A stretch of DNA of 64,000 nt from Streptomyces plumbidurans (GCF_019857225.1 NZ_JAFJSY010000011.1:171722-235721), one strand, 5' to 3'. Positions 28,505 to 36,780 are shown, numbered from the stretch's first letter. Made by a program: numbers and translations. The notes: generated by a model from the letters alone, not told the origin.

Positions 28505-28614
28505 TTCACCGAAATAGTTCACGGGTGGTGGGAACCCCGGCGGGCCGGGCGGTGTACCAGAAGTGACACGCGGCTCGGGGAGGGCCGCGGGAGACCTTCT
28601 GACAGGGGGACGGA

Positions 28615-29394
28615 ATGCGTGGGTACAGGCGGCGGGCTCGTGAACTGGCGGCGCTGACCGGGGTGTTGGCGGTCACGTTCGCTCTGATGGTGTGGGGCGC
28701 GTCGTCGGCCTCGGCGGGTGGGCCGACGAGTGTGCTGGTGACCTCGCCGCAGAGCGCGGAGGCCACCGCGCTGTACTACGCGGACGCGGAGTACGGGAAG
28801 TTGGAGCAACTGCTCGGCCCCTCGGGCACGGGCAGCAGGGCTCAGCCGCCGGAAAGGGAACTGGGCGGCGAGCGGCAGATCAACGCCACCTGGATGGCGC
28901 ACGACATATCGCCCTGGCGCGTGGACCGGATCTTCCCGGGCTACTCCGGCTCCGGCCCGGTCTGGATCCATACGGCGGCCGACATACCCAACGGCATGAA
29001 CGGCTACTGGCACCGAGCCGAACACCCCGCCCAACTGCGCTCCTTGCTAGGGAAGTTGGGCGTGATGGGCAAGGACACGGGTGACGGCTACGGGGGGATC
29101 TTCCCGGCGCCCTGGGAGTCGCGGGAGCCGGGGGTTGCGGGTCCTTCGACCCCGGCTGCGGACTCGGCTGCGGACACGGCCGACACGGCCGCGGATACGG
29201 CCGCTGTGCGGGTCGGCGCATCCGGGGCGGACGAGGGGGCCGAGTGGTGGGCCAACTGGTGGTGGAGCCTGCCCGGCGTGGCGGTGGGGGTTGCGCTGAC
29301 GCTGGTTGTGGGGCCGCTCGCCTCGCGTGGGCCGGTGAACCGGTGGAGGCGGGTGCGGGACGGCGGTTCCAGGCAGGAGCTGCGGGACGTATGA
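28615..29394 (+). CDS. exported protein with C-terminal TM anchor (ECF operon, copy 1)
   Basis: A 259-aa protein. Signal peptide about residues 1-35 (ALTGVLAVTFALMVWGASSA), a mature domain with TALYYADAEYGKLEQLLGPS and INATWMAHDISPWRVDRIFP, an Ala/Asp/Thr repeat linker (SAADTADTAADTAAV), then WWANWWWSLPGVAVGVALTL as a C-terminal TM and a tail ending RQELRDV. The family is unrecognised. It is related to the next gene by its whole layout, the Trp-rich pre-TM segment and the tail. ATGA overlap with that gene. An envelope component under the ECF factor is an inference. Confidence 0.7.
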   Translation: MRGYRRRARELAALTGVLAVTFALMVWGASSASAGGPTSVLVTSPQSAEATALYYADAEYGKLEQLLGPSGTGSRAQPPERELGGERQINATWMAHDISPWRVDRIFPGYSGSGPVWIHTAADIPNGMNGYWHRAEHPAQLRSLLGKLGVMGKDTGDGYGGIFPAPWESREPGVAGPSTPAADSAADTADTAADTAAVRVGASGADEGAEWWANWWWSLPGVAVGVALTLVVGPLASRGPVNRWRRVRDGGSRQELRDV

Positions 29395-30302
29395 GAGGGC
29401 TTGGGTGGGGAGGAGGGGGAGGAATGGCGGGAATGGCTGGCATGGGGGGCCTGGCAGGTCTGGGAGGCCGGGCAGGCCCGGGAAGCTGGGGAGGCGTGGC
29501 AGGCCCGGGAAGCTGGGGAGGCGTGGCACGCCCGGGAAGCTGGGGAGGCGTGGCAGGTCGGAGCGTGAGGGTCAGGTCGCGGCTGGTGGTGGTTCTGGCG
29601 GCGGTGGCCGTGCTGGTGCTGTGCGGGATGCCGGGTCAGGCGGCGGCATTCGCAGCGGCAACGTCAGCGGCGACGCAGGCGGAGGCCCCGGATCACCCCG
29701 ACCTCGCGATGATCATCGCGGGCGGCACGGGACGTACGACGGTGTTGCGGAAGGGCCGGCCCGCCTTCGCCCATCTGCGGCAGTTGCTAAGGCCGGACTA
29801 CATGGGGACGGAGCGGGTGCCGCAGGCGTGGAGCGAGGGGCGGTATCCGCCCGTGGACTTCACGGTGGTCTGGGGGCTGACAGGGATTGGCGGCTGGCCG
29901 CAGACGAACCGTGCACCCGGCGGTGACGTGGCTGTCGAGCGGCAGGACCAGCTACTGCTGGCGGCGGACGGTACGCCCTGGATACGGACGGATCCGGCGC
30001 CGGACATCCAGGACGACGACATCCGCTGGCACCGCGCACCGCGCTCGATCTTCGCCGAGCTGAAGCAGGACAAGGTGCTGGTCGGGCTGGGTGACAGCGC
30101 CCCCTCGGCCCGGGCCTCGGGTGCCGCGACCGCGCGGGACGGGTCCGGCTGGGATGTGGGGCATGCCTGGTGGGCGCTGCCGGGGCTGGGTGCGGGACTG
30201 GTGATCGGCGTCGGCGGCACGCTGCTGATACGCCGCGCGGCGGCCCGGCACGGAGCCGGACCGCCGCGCGAGGAGCCACGACAGGAACTCATCGACCTTT
30301 GA
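29391..30302 (+). CDS. exported protein with C-terminal TM anchor (ECF operon, copy 2) and Gly-rich N-terminal repeats
   Basis: A 303-aa paralogue-like partner of the preceding gene. The ATG at 29391 overlaps its stop (ATGA). The first ~65 residues are Gly/Ala/Met-rich and include three 9-residue A-G/R-PGSWGGV repeats. A signal-like hydrophobic stretch (LVVVLAAVAVLVLCGMPGQA) follows, so the Gly-rich arm would be cytoplasmic or part of a long leader. The mature domain has LAMIIAGGTGRTTVLRKGRP and WSEGRYPPVDFTVVWGLTGI. The end (AWWALPGLGAGLVIGVGG TM, then RQELIDL) mirrors copy 1. Function unknown. A start nearer the signal peptide is possible. Confidence 0.65.
   Translation: MRGLGWGGGGGMAGMAGMGGLAGLGGRAGPGSWGGVAGPGSWGGVARPGSWGGVAGRSVRVRSRLVVVLAAVAVLVLCGMPGQAAAFAAATSAATQAEAPDHPDLAMIIAGGTGRTTVLRKGRPAFAHLRQLLRPDYMGTERVPQAWSEGRYPPVDFTVVWGLTGIGGWPQTNRAPGGDVAVERQDQLLLAADGTPWIRTDPAPDIQDDDIRWHRAPRSIFAELKQDKVLVGLGDSAPSARASGAATARDGSGWDVGHAWWALPGLGAGLVIGVGGTLLIRRAAARHGAGPPREEPRQELIDL
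29472..29552 (+). repeat. three 27-bp tandem coding repeats
   Basis: Units at 29472-29498, 29499-29525 and 29526-29552. The first two are identical and the third differs at one base (GCAGG to GCACG). Each encodes nine residues (A-G/R-P-G-S-W-G-G-V). Near identity indicates recent slippage or unit duplication; copy number probably varies. Confidence 0.8.
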
Positions 30303-30324
30303 CGGTCGCACAAGGCAGCGGGCG

Positions 30325-31776
30325 TCAGCCCAGGTCGATCTCCGGGTAGAGCGGGAAGCCGGAGACGAGGTCGGTGGCGCGGTGGGAGATCTCGTCCGCG
30401 ATCTTCGGGTCCAGGATGTGCTGGGCCTTGGAGGGGGCGCCCGACTTGGTGGTGCCGGGCTCGGCGGTGGTGAGGACGCGGTCGATCAGGCCCGCGACCT
30501 CGTCCATCTCCGCCGTGCCCAGACCGCGCGTGGTCAGGGCGGGGGTGCCGATGCGGATGCCGGAGGTGTACCAGGCGCCATTGGGGTCGGCCGGGATGGC
30601 GTTGCGGTTGGTGACGATGCCGGAATCGAGGAGCGCGGCCTCGGCCTGGCGGCCGGTGAGGCCGTAGGAGGTGGTGACGTCGATCAGGTTGAGGTGGTTG
30701 TCGGTGCCGCCGGTGACGAGGGTGGCGCCGCGGCGCATCAGGCCCTCGGCCAGGGCGCGGGAGTTGTCCACGATGCGCTGGGCGTAGTCCTGGAAGGAGG
30801 GCCGGCGGGCCTCGGCGAGCGCGACGGCCTTGGCGGCCATGACGTGCGGGAGCGGGCCGCCGAGGACCATCGGGCAGCCGCGGTCGACCTGGTCCTTGAG
30901 GGAGTCGTCGCACAGGACCATGCCGCCGCGCGGGCCGCGCAGCGACTTGTGCGTGGTGGTGGTGACGATCTGGGCGTGCGGTACCGGGTCGAAGTCGCCG
31001 GTCAGCACCTTGCCCGCGACCAGTCCGGCGAAGTGCGCCATGTCCACCATCAGCGTCGCCCCGACCTCGTCGGCGATCTCGCGCATGATGCGGAAGTTCA
31101 CCAGGCGGGGGTAGGCGGAGTAGCCGGCGACGATGATCAGCGGCTTGAAGTCACGGGCCTGGGCGCGGAGGGCGTCGTAGTCGATGAGGCCCGTGACCGG
31201 GTCGGTGCCGTAGGAGCGCTGGTCGAACATCTTGCCGGAGATGTTCGGGCGGAAGCCGTGGGTGAGGTGGCCGCCCGCGTCCAGGGACATGCCGAGCATG
31301 CGCTGGTTGCCGAAGGCCTGGCGCAGCTCCGCCCAGTCGGCGTCGGAGAGCTCGTTGACCTGGCGGACGCCCGCCTTCTCCAGGGCGGGGGTTTCCACCC
31401 GCTGGGCGAGGACGGCCCAGAAGGCGACCAGGTTGGCGTCGATGCCGGAGTGCGGCTGGACATAGGCGTGACGGGCGCCGAAGAGTTCCCTGGCGTGCTC
31501 GGCGGCGAGGGACTCGACGGTGTCGACGTTGCGGCAGCCGGCGTAGAAGCGGCGGCCGACGGTGCCCTCGGCGTACTTGTCGCTGAACCAGTTGCCCATC
31601 GCGAGGAGGGTGGCCGGGGAGGCGTAGTTCTCGGAGGCGATCAGCTTCAGCATCTCGCGCTGATCGTGGACCTCCTGGCCGATGGCGTCGGCGACTCGCG
31701 GCTCGACGGCACGGATCACGTCGAGGGCGGCACGGAAGGCGGTGGACTCGGTGGACAGGGGCTGCTGCTCTGACAT
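30325..31776 (-). CDS. glyA: serine hydroxymethyltransferase
   Basis: PLP enzyme converting serine and THF to glycine and 5,10-methylene-THF, the main one-carbon source. It is 483 aa, of the longer actinobacterial type. Motifs are [40 protein letters not shown], the PLP lysine in [15 protein letters not shown], and [15 protein letters not shown] [15 protein letters not shown]. The ATG at 31776 has GGAGG 9 bp upstream. The 5' leader is a ZTP (pfl) riboswitch, so expression should rise when formyl-THF is short and ZMP/ZTP accumulates. Confidence 0.94.
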   Translation of the reverse strand: MSEQQPLSTESTAFRAALDVIRAVEPRVADAIGQEVHDQREMLKLIASENYASPATLLAMGNWFSDKYAEGTVGRRFYAGCRNVDTVESLAAEHARELFGARHAYVQPHSGIDANLVAFWAVLAQRVETPALEKAGVRQVNELSDADWAELRQAFGNQRMLGMSLDAGGHLTHGFRPNISGKMFDQRSYGTDPVTGLIDYDALRAQARDFKPLIIVAGYSAYPRLVNFRIMREIADEVGATLMVDMAHFAGLVAGKVLTGDFDPVPHAQIVTTTTHKSLRGPRGGMVLCDDSLKDQVDRGCPMVLGGPLPHVMAAKAVALAEARRPSFQDYAQRIVDNSRALAEGLMRRGATLVTGGTDNHLNLIDVTTSYGLTGRQAEAALLDSGIVTNRNAIPADPNGAWYTSGIRIGTPALTTRGLGTAEMDEVAGLIDRVLTTAEPGTTKSGAPSKAQHILDPKIADEISHRATDLVSGFPLYPEIDLG

Positions 31777-31815
31777 GTCGTCGGCCTCCGGATGGCGTGG
31801 CTGGGAGCATTCACG

Positions 31816-31908
31816 GTTCACGGTCTGCCCAGGCGCACGGCACTCGCTCACTGCACGAGCCGCTCCCCGATGGTCGGTCCCATCCCAGCGCGCCAGTCAC
31901 GGCCCGCC
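31816..31908 (-). ncRNA. ZTP (pfl motif) riboswitch controlling glyA
   Basis: Reading the minus strand, the conserved parts come in the right order. GTGACTGGCG is at 31900-31891. A GATGG/CCATC hairpin spans 31884-31869, followed directly by GGGGAGC (31868-31862). A variable arm comes next, then GCGCCTGGGCA ending at 31826. These are the hallmark segments of the pfl/ZTP aptamer known upstream of glyA, purH and folD genes. Downstream, CTCCCAGC and GCCATCC before the RBS are complementary to GCTGGGA and GGATGG inside the aptamer, a plausible switching partner. Confidence 0.9.
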
Positions 31909-31912
31909 GGTC

Positions 31913-31918
31913 AGCCTA
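31913..31918 (-). promoter_or_regulatory. -10 element of glyA promoter
   Basis: TAGGCT on the minus strand, a good Streptomyces -10. It would start transcription about 7 bp downstream, just at the 5' edge of the ZTP aptamer. The -35 region is not recognisable. Confidence 0.6.
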
Positions 31919-32003
31919 CCGGCCGCGCCGAAAGCCGGAGGTCCGGCGTCCACCATGCGAGCGACGGGTGGGCGGGCGAACCAGCGGGGCGTGGGCGCGG
32001 GCG

Positions 32004-33212
32004 TCAGAGGATGACGTGCGGCAGGAAGCGGGCGTACTCGTCCGTGATCAGGCCCGAGGACTCGCGGATGCCGAGGCCGGCCGACTCGTCCTCCACGACC
32101 CATGCGCCGAGGACGACGCGGTTGCCGTCGAAGTCGGGCAGTGGGGCCAGCTCCTGGTAGCAGCAGGCTTCGTCACGGGTGCCGTCCGGGTGCTGCGCCG
32201 TGCCGGAGGGGCCGGTGGCGGGCTCGTGGACGGTCACTCCGGCGCCCTCGCGGCCGAGCAGCGGTTTGGCGACGTAGCCCGTGGTGCCTGCCAGTTCACG
32301 GGGGCCGTCGAGGTAGGCGGGGAGGAGATTGGGGTGGCCGGGGTGGAGCTCCCAGAGGATCGCCAGGAGGGCCTTGTTGCTGAGGAGCATCTTCCAGGCG
32401 GGTTCGATCCACAGCGTGCTCCCCGTGCCGCCGCCGTTGTCCAGGGTGTCGAGGACATGGCCGGCGAAGCGGTCGGTGGTGAGCCACTCCCAGGGGTAGA
32501 GCTTGAAGCAGCTGCGGATGAAGCGCAGTTGGTTGTCGACGAAGCGGCCCGAGAGGGAGTCCCAGCCGATCTCCTCCATGGAGATCCAGTCGGTGTCCAG
32601 GCCGGCCTGCTCGGCGGTCTCCTTGAGGTAGGCGACCGTCATCAGGTCCTCGCCGAGCTCGTCGTCCGAGGAGTGCGCGAAGTACAGGGGGCTGCCGGGC
32701 GGCAGCAGCGGGGCCTGCTTCTTCCAGGCGGCGACGAGGCGTTCGTGGAGGGAGTTCCACTGGTCGGCGCCCGGGAAGCGCTCCTCCATCCAGAACCACT
32801 GGGGCGAGGCGGCCTCGACGAGGGAGGTGGGGGTGTCGGCGTTGTACTCCAGCAGCTTCGCCGGGCCGGTGCCGTCGTAGCGGAGGTCGAAACGGCCGTA
32901 GACGGAGGGGAGTTCAGCGCGCCGGTGCCAGGCCTCGGCGACCGCGTCGGCGACCCGGGGGTCGGTGACGCCCAGGTCGGCGAAGCGGCCGGCGGTGACG
33001 ATGTGGTCCGCCGCCGCGAGGCACATGCGGTGCAGTTCCTCGACGGTCTCCTCCAGCGCCTCCACCTCGTCGAGGGTGAAGGAGTAGTAGGCGCTCTCGT
33101 CCCAGTAGGGGCGCAGCGAGTCGTCGGGGTGACGGGTGAGGGGGTATATGAGGCCCTGTTCCTCGACGGTCCGCTGCCAGTCGGGGCGGGGGGTGATGGT
33201 GTGGCGTCGCAT
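32004..33212 (-). CDS. glutathionylspermidine-synthase-like ATP-grasp protein (YgiC-like)
   Basis: A 402-aa ATP-grasp ligase of the glutathionylspermidine synthase C-terminal-domain family. Hallmarks: YGRFDLRYDGTGPAKLLEYN with acidic metal ligands, ADTPTSLVEAASPQW, SKALLAILWELHPGHPNLLP-like LLSNKALLAILWELHPGHP, and the ATP-binding KPLLGREGAGV. Streptomyces lack glutathione, so the true substrates differ. It follows the lipoprotein gene by 20 bp; the same pairing (YgiB lipoprotein with YgiC) is known from enterobacteria. Confidence 0.87.
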   Translation of the reverse strand: MRRHTITPRPDWQRTVEEQGLIYPLTRHPDDSLRPYWDESAYYSFTLDEVEALEETVEELHRMCLAAADHIVTAGRFADLGVTDPRVADAVAEAWHRRAELPSVYGRFDLRYDGTGPAKLLEYNADTPTSLVEAASPQWFWMEERFPGADQWNSLHERLVAAWKKQAPLLPPGSPLYFAHSSDDELGEDLMTVAYLKETAEQAGLDTDWISMEEIGWDSLSGRFVDNQLRFIRSCFKLYPWEWLTTDRFAGHVLDTLDNGGGTGSTLWIEPAWKMLLSNKALLAILWELHPGHPNLLPAYLDGPRELAGTTGYVAKPLLGREGAGVTVHEPATGPSGTAQHPDGTRDEACCYQELAPLPDFDGNRVVLGAWVVEDESAGLGIRESSGLITDEYARFLPHVIL

Positions 33213-33232
33213 GGTGTGTGCCGCGTCCGGGC

Positions 33233-33580
33233 TCAGCCGCCGGAGCTTCCCTTGCCGCCGCCGAAGCCGCCGCGGGAGACGCCGTGCCCGCCGGAGCCGC
33301 CCGAACCGCCGGACGCCTTGCGGGGCTTGGTGAAGGAGCCGTCGTCGACCCAGGAGCCGTTCTTGCTGCCGCCGTAGTACCAGACCCCGTGGGCGGAGCT
33401 CTTGGTGGAGGTGCAGTTCTTGTCGGAGACGACCTTGTAGCCCTTGGCGAGGTGGTAGCTGTCGCGGTCCACGCAGCGCTTGTCGGGGTCCGAGGAGCAG
33501 GCGGTGAGGGTCGCGGCGAGAAGGCCCATGCCGCCGAGCACGACCGTGCCCGAGCGAAGTTGCCGACGTACGTCCGCCAT
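33233..33580 (-). CDS. small lipoprotein, YgiB/DUF1190-like
   Basis: A 115-aa lipoprotein with signal peptide and lipobox LTAC (Cys28 lipidated), then CVDRDSYHLAKGYKVVSDKN, WYYGGSKNGSWVDDGSF and a Gly/Ser-rich tail that includes SRGGFGGG. The RGGFG end and the partner ATP-grasp gene recall E. coli YgiB (DUF1190). Three further Cys lie outside. It is the first gene of the pair. Function unknown; a common envelope modification with its partner is inferred from conserved pairing. Confidence 0.7.
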   Translation of the reverse strand: MADVRRQLRSGTVVLGGMGLLAATLTACSSDPDKRCVDRDSYHLAKGYKVVSDKNCTSTKSSAHGVWYYGGSKNGSWVDDGSFTKPRKASGGSGGSGGHGVSRGGFGGGKGSSGG

Positions 33581-33697
33581 GTCCGTGTCTCCCCGTTGGT
33601 ACGGCCGATGTGGCCGGTTCTGCTGATGTGACAGGAGGTCAGCCTAGAGACAGGTGTGAGCGCACCGAGAGGGACCCCACCCGTCGCGCGCCTCCCC

Positions 33698-33703
33698 TAC
33701 AGT
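33698..33703 (+). promoter_or_regulatory. -10 element for a leaderless transcript
   Basis: TACAGT lies six bases before the GTG at 33710, placing the transcription start at the start codon. This supports a leaderless mRNA for the DMT-type gene and argues against the upstream in-frame GTG at 33656. Confidence 0.5.
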
Positions 33704-33709
33704 CACTTT

Positions 33710-34564
33710 GTGATCTTTGGCATGGTGTGCGCTCTTGGCGCGGCGGTCTGCTTCGGTACCGCGACGGTGTTGCAGGCGGTCGCGGCGCGGGCGGCCGGTG
33801 CGGAAGGGGGCGCCGGCGGGGAGGCGGCGCTGCTGCTTCGGGCCGTGCGGCAGTGGCGGTATGTGGCCGGACTGGCGCTGGACGGGCTGGGGTTCGTGCT
33901 GCAGATCGCCGCCCTGCGGTCGATCCCGATCTACGCGGTCGCGGCGGCTCTCGCCTCCAGCCTGGCGGTGACCGGGGTGGTCGCGGCGCGGCTGCTGAAG
34001 GTGCGGCTGACCGGGACGGAGTGGGCCGCGGTCGGGGTGGTGTGCGCGGGGCTCGCGATGCTGGGGCTGGCATCCGGGGCCGAGGGGGACCGCGAGGGTC
34101 CGGCGGCGCTGCCGTGGGTGATGCTCGCGATCGCCGTCGTGGTGCTGCTGCTGGGGCCGGCGGGCGGGCGCTGGTCCGGGCGGGGGCGGGCGCTGGTGCT
34201 GGGGTCGGGCGCCGGGATCGGGTTCGGGGTGGTGGAGGTGTCGGTGCGGCTGATCGACTCGCTCGCGCCGTCGGACCTGCTCACCGATGCCGCGACGTAC
34301 GCGCTGCTCATCGGCGGGGGTGCTGCCTTCCTGCTGCTGACCTCGGCCCTTCAGCGCGGCTCGGTCACCACGGCCACCGCGGGAATGGTGATCGGCGAGA
34401 CGATCGGACCGGCCCTGGTGGGCGTGATCTGGCTCGGCGACCGCACCCGCGAGGGGCTGGCCTGGCTGGCGGTCGCGGGGTTCGCCATCGCCGTCGCGGG
34501 TGCGCTGGCCCTGGCACGGTTCGGGGAGGCACCCAGCACGGAATCGGCGGATTCGAGGGCCTGA
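33710..34564 (+). CDS. DMT-superfamily (EamA-like) membrane protein
   Basis: A 284-aa protein with about nine TM helices, starting IFGMVCALGAAVCFGTATVL, a typical drug/metabolite transporter entry helix. Further helices have the small-residue pattern of DMT carriers (IYAVAAALASSLAVTGVVAA, VVGVVCAGLAMLGLASG-like). Substrate unknown. The last 75 bp, including the stop, lie in a 213-bp tandem duplication and are repeated at 34703-34777. The GTG at 33710 is chosen from the -10 six bases before it. Confidence 0.75.
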   Translation: MIFGMVCALGAAVCFGTATVLQAVAARAAGAEGGAGGEAALLLRAVRQWRYVAGLALDGLGFVLQIAALRSIPIYAVAAALASSLAVTGVVAARLLKVRLTGTEWAAVGVVCAGLAMLGLASGAEGDREGPAALPWVMLAIAVVVLLLGPAGGRWSGRGRALVLGSGAGIGFGVVEVSVRLIDSLAPSDLLTDAATYALLIGGGAAFLLLTSALQRGSVTTATAGMVIGETIGPALVGVIWLGDRTREGLAWLAVAGFAIAVAGALALARFGEAPSTESADSRA

Positions 34565-34621
34565 GCTGTCGAGGTCCGCCGCGCGCAGGGGCGTGGGTCC
34601 GGCGAGAAGGAACCGCTGGGT

Positions 34622-34702
34622 TCACGGCTCGGGCGAGTCCGGCAGTGCCGCGCACAAGGCGTCGAGTGCGCCTGACCAGGCGTGGTCCGGGGGTGTGCCG
34701 TA
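34622..34702 (-). pseudogene. duplicated 3' fragment of MocR gene
   Basis: Extra copy of the last ~81 bp of the MocR-type gene (encoding ...HAWSGALDALCAALPDSPEP plus stop), left by the tandem duplication. It has no start and no promoter. Confidence 0.85.
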
Positions 34703-34777
34703 GCCGTCGCGGGGGCGCTGGCCCTGGCACGGTTCGGGGAGGCACCCAGCACGGAATCGGCGGATTCGAGGGCCTGA
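34703..34777 (+). pseudogene. duplicated 3' fragment of DMT gene
   Basis: Extra copy of the last 75 bp of the DMT-type membrane protein gene (A-L-A-RFGEAPSTESADSRA plus stop), left by the tandem duplication. No start codon. Confidence 0.85.
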
Positions 34778-34834
34778 GCTGTCGAGGTCCGCCGCGCGCA
34801 GGGGCGTGGGTCCGGCGAGAAGGAACCGCTGGGT

Positions 34835-36235
34835 TCACGGCTCGGGCGAGTCCGGCAGTGCCGCGCACAAGGCGTCGAGTGCGCCTGACCAGGCGTGGTC
34901 CGGGGGTGTGCCGTAGCCGACGACCAGGGCGTCCAGTCGTTCGACCGGGGCTTCGGGGTGGCGGTAGCGGTGCAGGGCGTGTACGGCCAGGTCCTGCCAG
35001 GCGGCTGCCCTGAGCGTCGCCTGTTCGGTGCCGGGCGGCAGCCGGAGCACCACGTGGAGGCCGGCCGCGATGCCGGTGGCGTGGACCTGCGGGGCGCGCC
35101 GGGCGAGTTCGGCCACCAGCGCGTCGCGGCGGCGCCGGTAGCGCAGCCGGGCGGCGCGCACATGGCGGTCGTAGGCGCCGGAGGTGATGAACTCCGCGAG
35201 GGTCAGCTGGTCCAGGACCCCGCACATGTCCTTGCCGCCCTTCGCCCTCGCCGCCTCCTCGACCAGATCCGGCGGCAGCACCAGCCAGGCCAGCCTGAGG
35301 CCGGGGGCGAGGGACTTGCTGGCGGTGCCCGCGTAGACCACGTGGTCGGGGTCCAGCCCCTGGAGGGCGCCGACGGGCTGGCGGTCGTAGCGGAACTCGC
35401 CGTCGTAGTCGTCCTCGACGACCAGTCCGCCGGTGCGGCGCGCCCAGTCGACGACGGCCGCGCGGCGGTCGCGGTGCAGGGTGCCGCCCATCGGGAACTG
35501 GTGGGCGGGGGTGAGCAGGACGGCCGCCTGGTCGGTCAACTCCCCCGGGTCGGTGCCGCGTTCGTCGAAGGGCAGCGGGACGGTGCGCAGTCCGGCGTTC
35601 GCCAGCAGCCTCCAGTGCGCATCGAGGCCGTACGACTCCACGGCCACCGTCCGTGCGCCGCGCGCCCGCAGCGCGGCGCCGAGGATCTGCAGCCCGTGCG
35701 AGATGCCCGCGCAGACCAGGATGTGTTCGGGGTCGGCGCGTACGCCCCGGGCGCGGGCGAGGTAGCCGGCGAGGGCGGTGCGCAGTTCGGTGCGGCCGCG
35801 CGGGTCGCCGTAGTCGAAGGCCTGGTTCGGGGCGGTGGTGAGCGCGCGGCGGGCGGCCTTGAGCCACTCGGCGCGGGGGAAGGTCGCGAGGTCGGGGAGG
35901 CCCGGGACGAGGTTGTGGGCGGGGCGGCTGCGCGGGCGGCGGCGGGGTGCGGCGCCGGCCGGCGGGACGACGGTTCGCTGCGCCACCCGTGTGCCCGAGC
36001 CCTGGCGGGCGGTGAGCCAGCCCTCCGCGACGAGGTCGGTGTAGGCCTCGGCGACGGTGTTGCGGGCGATGCCCAGGTCGGCGGCGAGGACCCGGGAGGA
36101 AGGCAGCCGGGTGCCGGGGGCCAGCCGGCCGGTGCGCACGGCCTCGCGCAGGGCGTCGGTCAGACCCCTGCGGACCCCTGGGCCGGTCGGCTCCAGATGC
36201 AGGTCCACACCCAAAGTGGCCCACGATTTCGCCAT
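34835..36235 (-). CDS. MocR/PdxR-family regulator (GntR HTH fused to aminotransferase domain)
   Basis: A 466-aa PLP-dependent regulator. Winged helix at residues ~15-85 (LREAVRTGRLAPGTRLPSSR, DLGIARNTVAEAYTDLVAEG, WLTARQGSGTRV). The aminotransferase-I-like domain spans ~110-460: CAGISHGLQILGAAL, ESYGLDAHWRLL, TPAHQFPMGG, VVEDDYDGEFRYD and the PLP Lys in TASKSLAPGLRLAW, all as in PdxR-type members. It is divergent, 47 bp from the AhpD/PEP-mutase operon, so it likely controls that operon and itself. It could alternatively regulate PLP supply. Confidence 0.9.
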   Translation of the reverse strand: MAKSWATLGVDLHLEPTGPGVRRGLTDALREAVRTGRLAPGTRLPSSRVLAADLGIARNTVAEAYTDLVAEGWLTARQGSGTRVAQRTVVPPAGAAPRRRPRSRPAHNLVPGLPDLATFPRAEWLKAARRALTTAPNQAFDYGDPRGRTELRTALAGYLARARGVRADPEHILVCAGISHGLQILGAALRARGARTVAVESYGLDAHWRLLANAGLRTVPLPFDERGTDPGELTDQAAVLLTPAHQFPMGGTLHRDRRAAVVDWARRTGGLVVEDDYDGEFRYDRQPVGALQGLDPDHVVYAGTASKSLAPGLRLAWLVLPPDLVEEAARAKGGKDMCGVLDQLTLAEFITSGAYDRHVRAARLRYRRRRDALVAELARRAPQVHATGIAAGLHVVLRLPPGTEQATLRAAAWQDLAVHALHRYRHPEAPVERLDALVVGYGTPPDHAWSGALDALCAALPDSPEP

Positions 36236-36239
36236 GAGA

Positions 36240-36275
36240 ATGGACCATACCCCTGGGCTGCCCGGAACCTAGGGT
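36240..36275 (+). promoter_or_regulatory. divergent control region MocR / AhpD operon
   Basis: The 47-bp spacer holds ATGGACCAT (36240-36248, near-palindromic) and TAGGGT (36270-36275), a good -10 for the rightward operon, which then starts at or just before its ATG (36283). A regulator bound at ATGGACCAT would sit at the -35 of the operon and over the MocR start. Confidence 0.4.
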
Positions 36276-36282
36276 CGAGAGC

Positions 36283-36780
36283 ATGACCACAGACGAAGAC
36301 ACCGAGTACGCCGCCGAGCAGCCGGCCCGGATGCGCTGGGCCTCGCACGCGCCCGAGGTCTACAAGGCGATGGCCCGCCTCGACACGGCCGCCAAGCAGG
36401 GCCTGGACCCCCGTCTTGTGGAGCTGGTGCGGCTGCGCGCCTCCGCGATCAACCACTGCGCCTTCTGTCTCGACATGCACACCAAGGACGCGCTCGCGGC
36501 GGGCGAGAACATCCAGCGGATCGTGCAGCTGAACGCGTGGGAGGAGTCGAAGCACTTCTACACGGAGAAGGAGCTCGCCGCGATCGAGCTGACGGAGGCC
36601 GTCACCGTGCTGACGGACGGTTTCGTGCCGGACGAGGTGTACGAGAAGGCCGCCAAGCACTTCGAGGAGGCCGAGCTGGCCCAGCTGATCGCCACCATCG
36701 CGGTGATCAACGCATGGAACCGGTTCGGCGTGACCACGCGCGCCGTGCCGGGTCACTACCAGCCGGGCGATTTCAAGTGA
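36283..36780 (+). CDS. carboxymuconolactone decarboxylase/AhpD-family protein (copy 1)
   Basis: A 165-aa AhpD-like protein. The redox CxxC with its helix is in INHCAFCLDMHTKDAL, preceded by VELVRLRASA and followed by ERKAxxLTEAVT-like ELAAIELTEAVTVLTDGFVP. The family includes alkylhydroperoxidase reductants and decarboxylases; the HCAFCLDMH core supports a peroxidase-type protein. It is translated first in a three-gene unit, with a GTGA overlap to copy 2. Confidence 0.85.
   Translation: MTTDEDTEYAAEQPARMRWASHAPEVYKAMARLDTAAKQGLDPRLVELVRLRASAINHCAFCLDMHTKDALAAGENIQRIVQLNAWEESKHFYTEKELAAIELTEAVTVLTDGFVPDEVYEKAAKHFEEAELAQLIATIAVINAWNRFGVTTRAVPGHYQPGDFK

Larger units (their letters stand above)
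34490..34915. repeat. 213-bp tandem duplication
   Basis: 34490-34702 and 34703-34915 are direct repeats, identical except T at 34501 versus G at 34714. GCCG at the junction (34703-34706) is also present after the second copy, so a 4-bp microhomology marks the break. Each unit holds the last 75 bp of the DMT gene, the spacer, and the last ~81 bp of the convergent MocR gene. Both genes remain intact, so the event left two dead fragments between them. Confidence 0.95.

Noticed and set aside
34365..36302. Long minus-strand frame overlapping the MocR gene
   Set aside because: It runs in another frame through the MocR gene and both duplication copies; the Pro/Arg/Ala-rich translation lacks domains.
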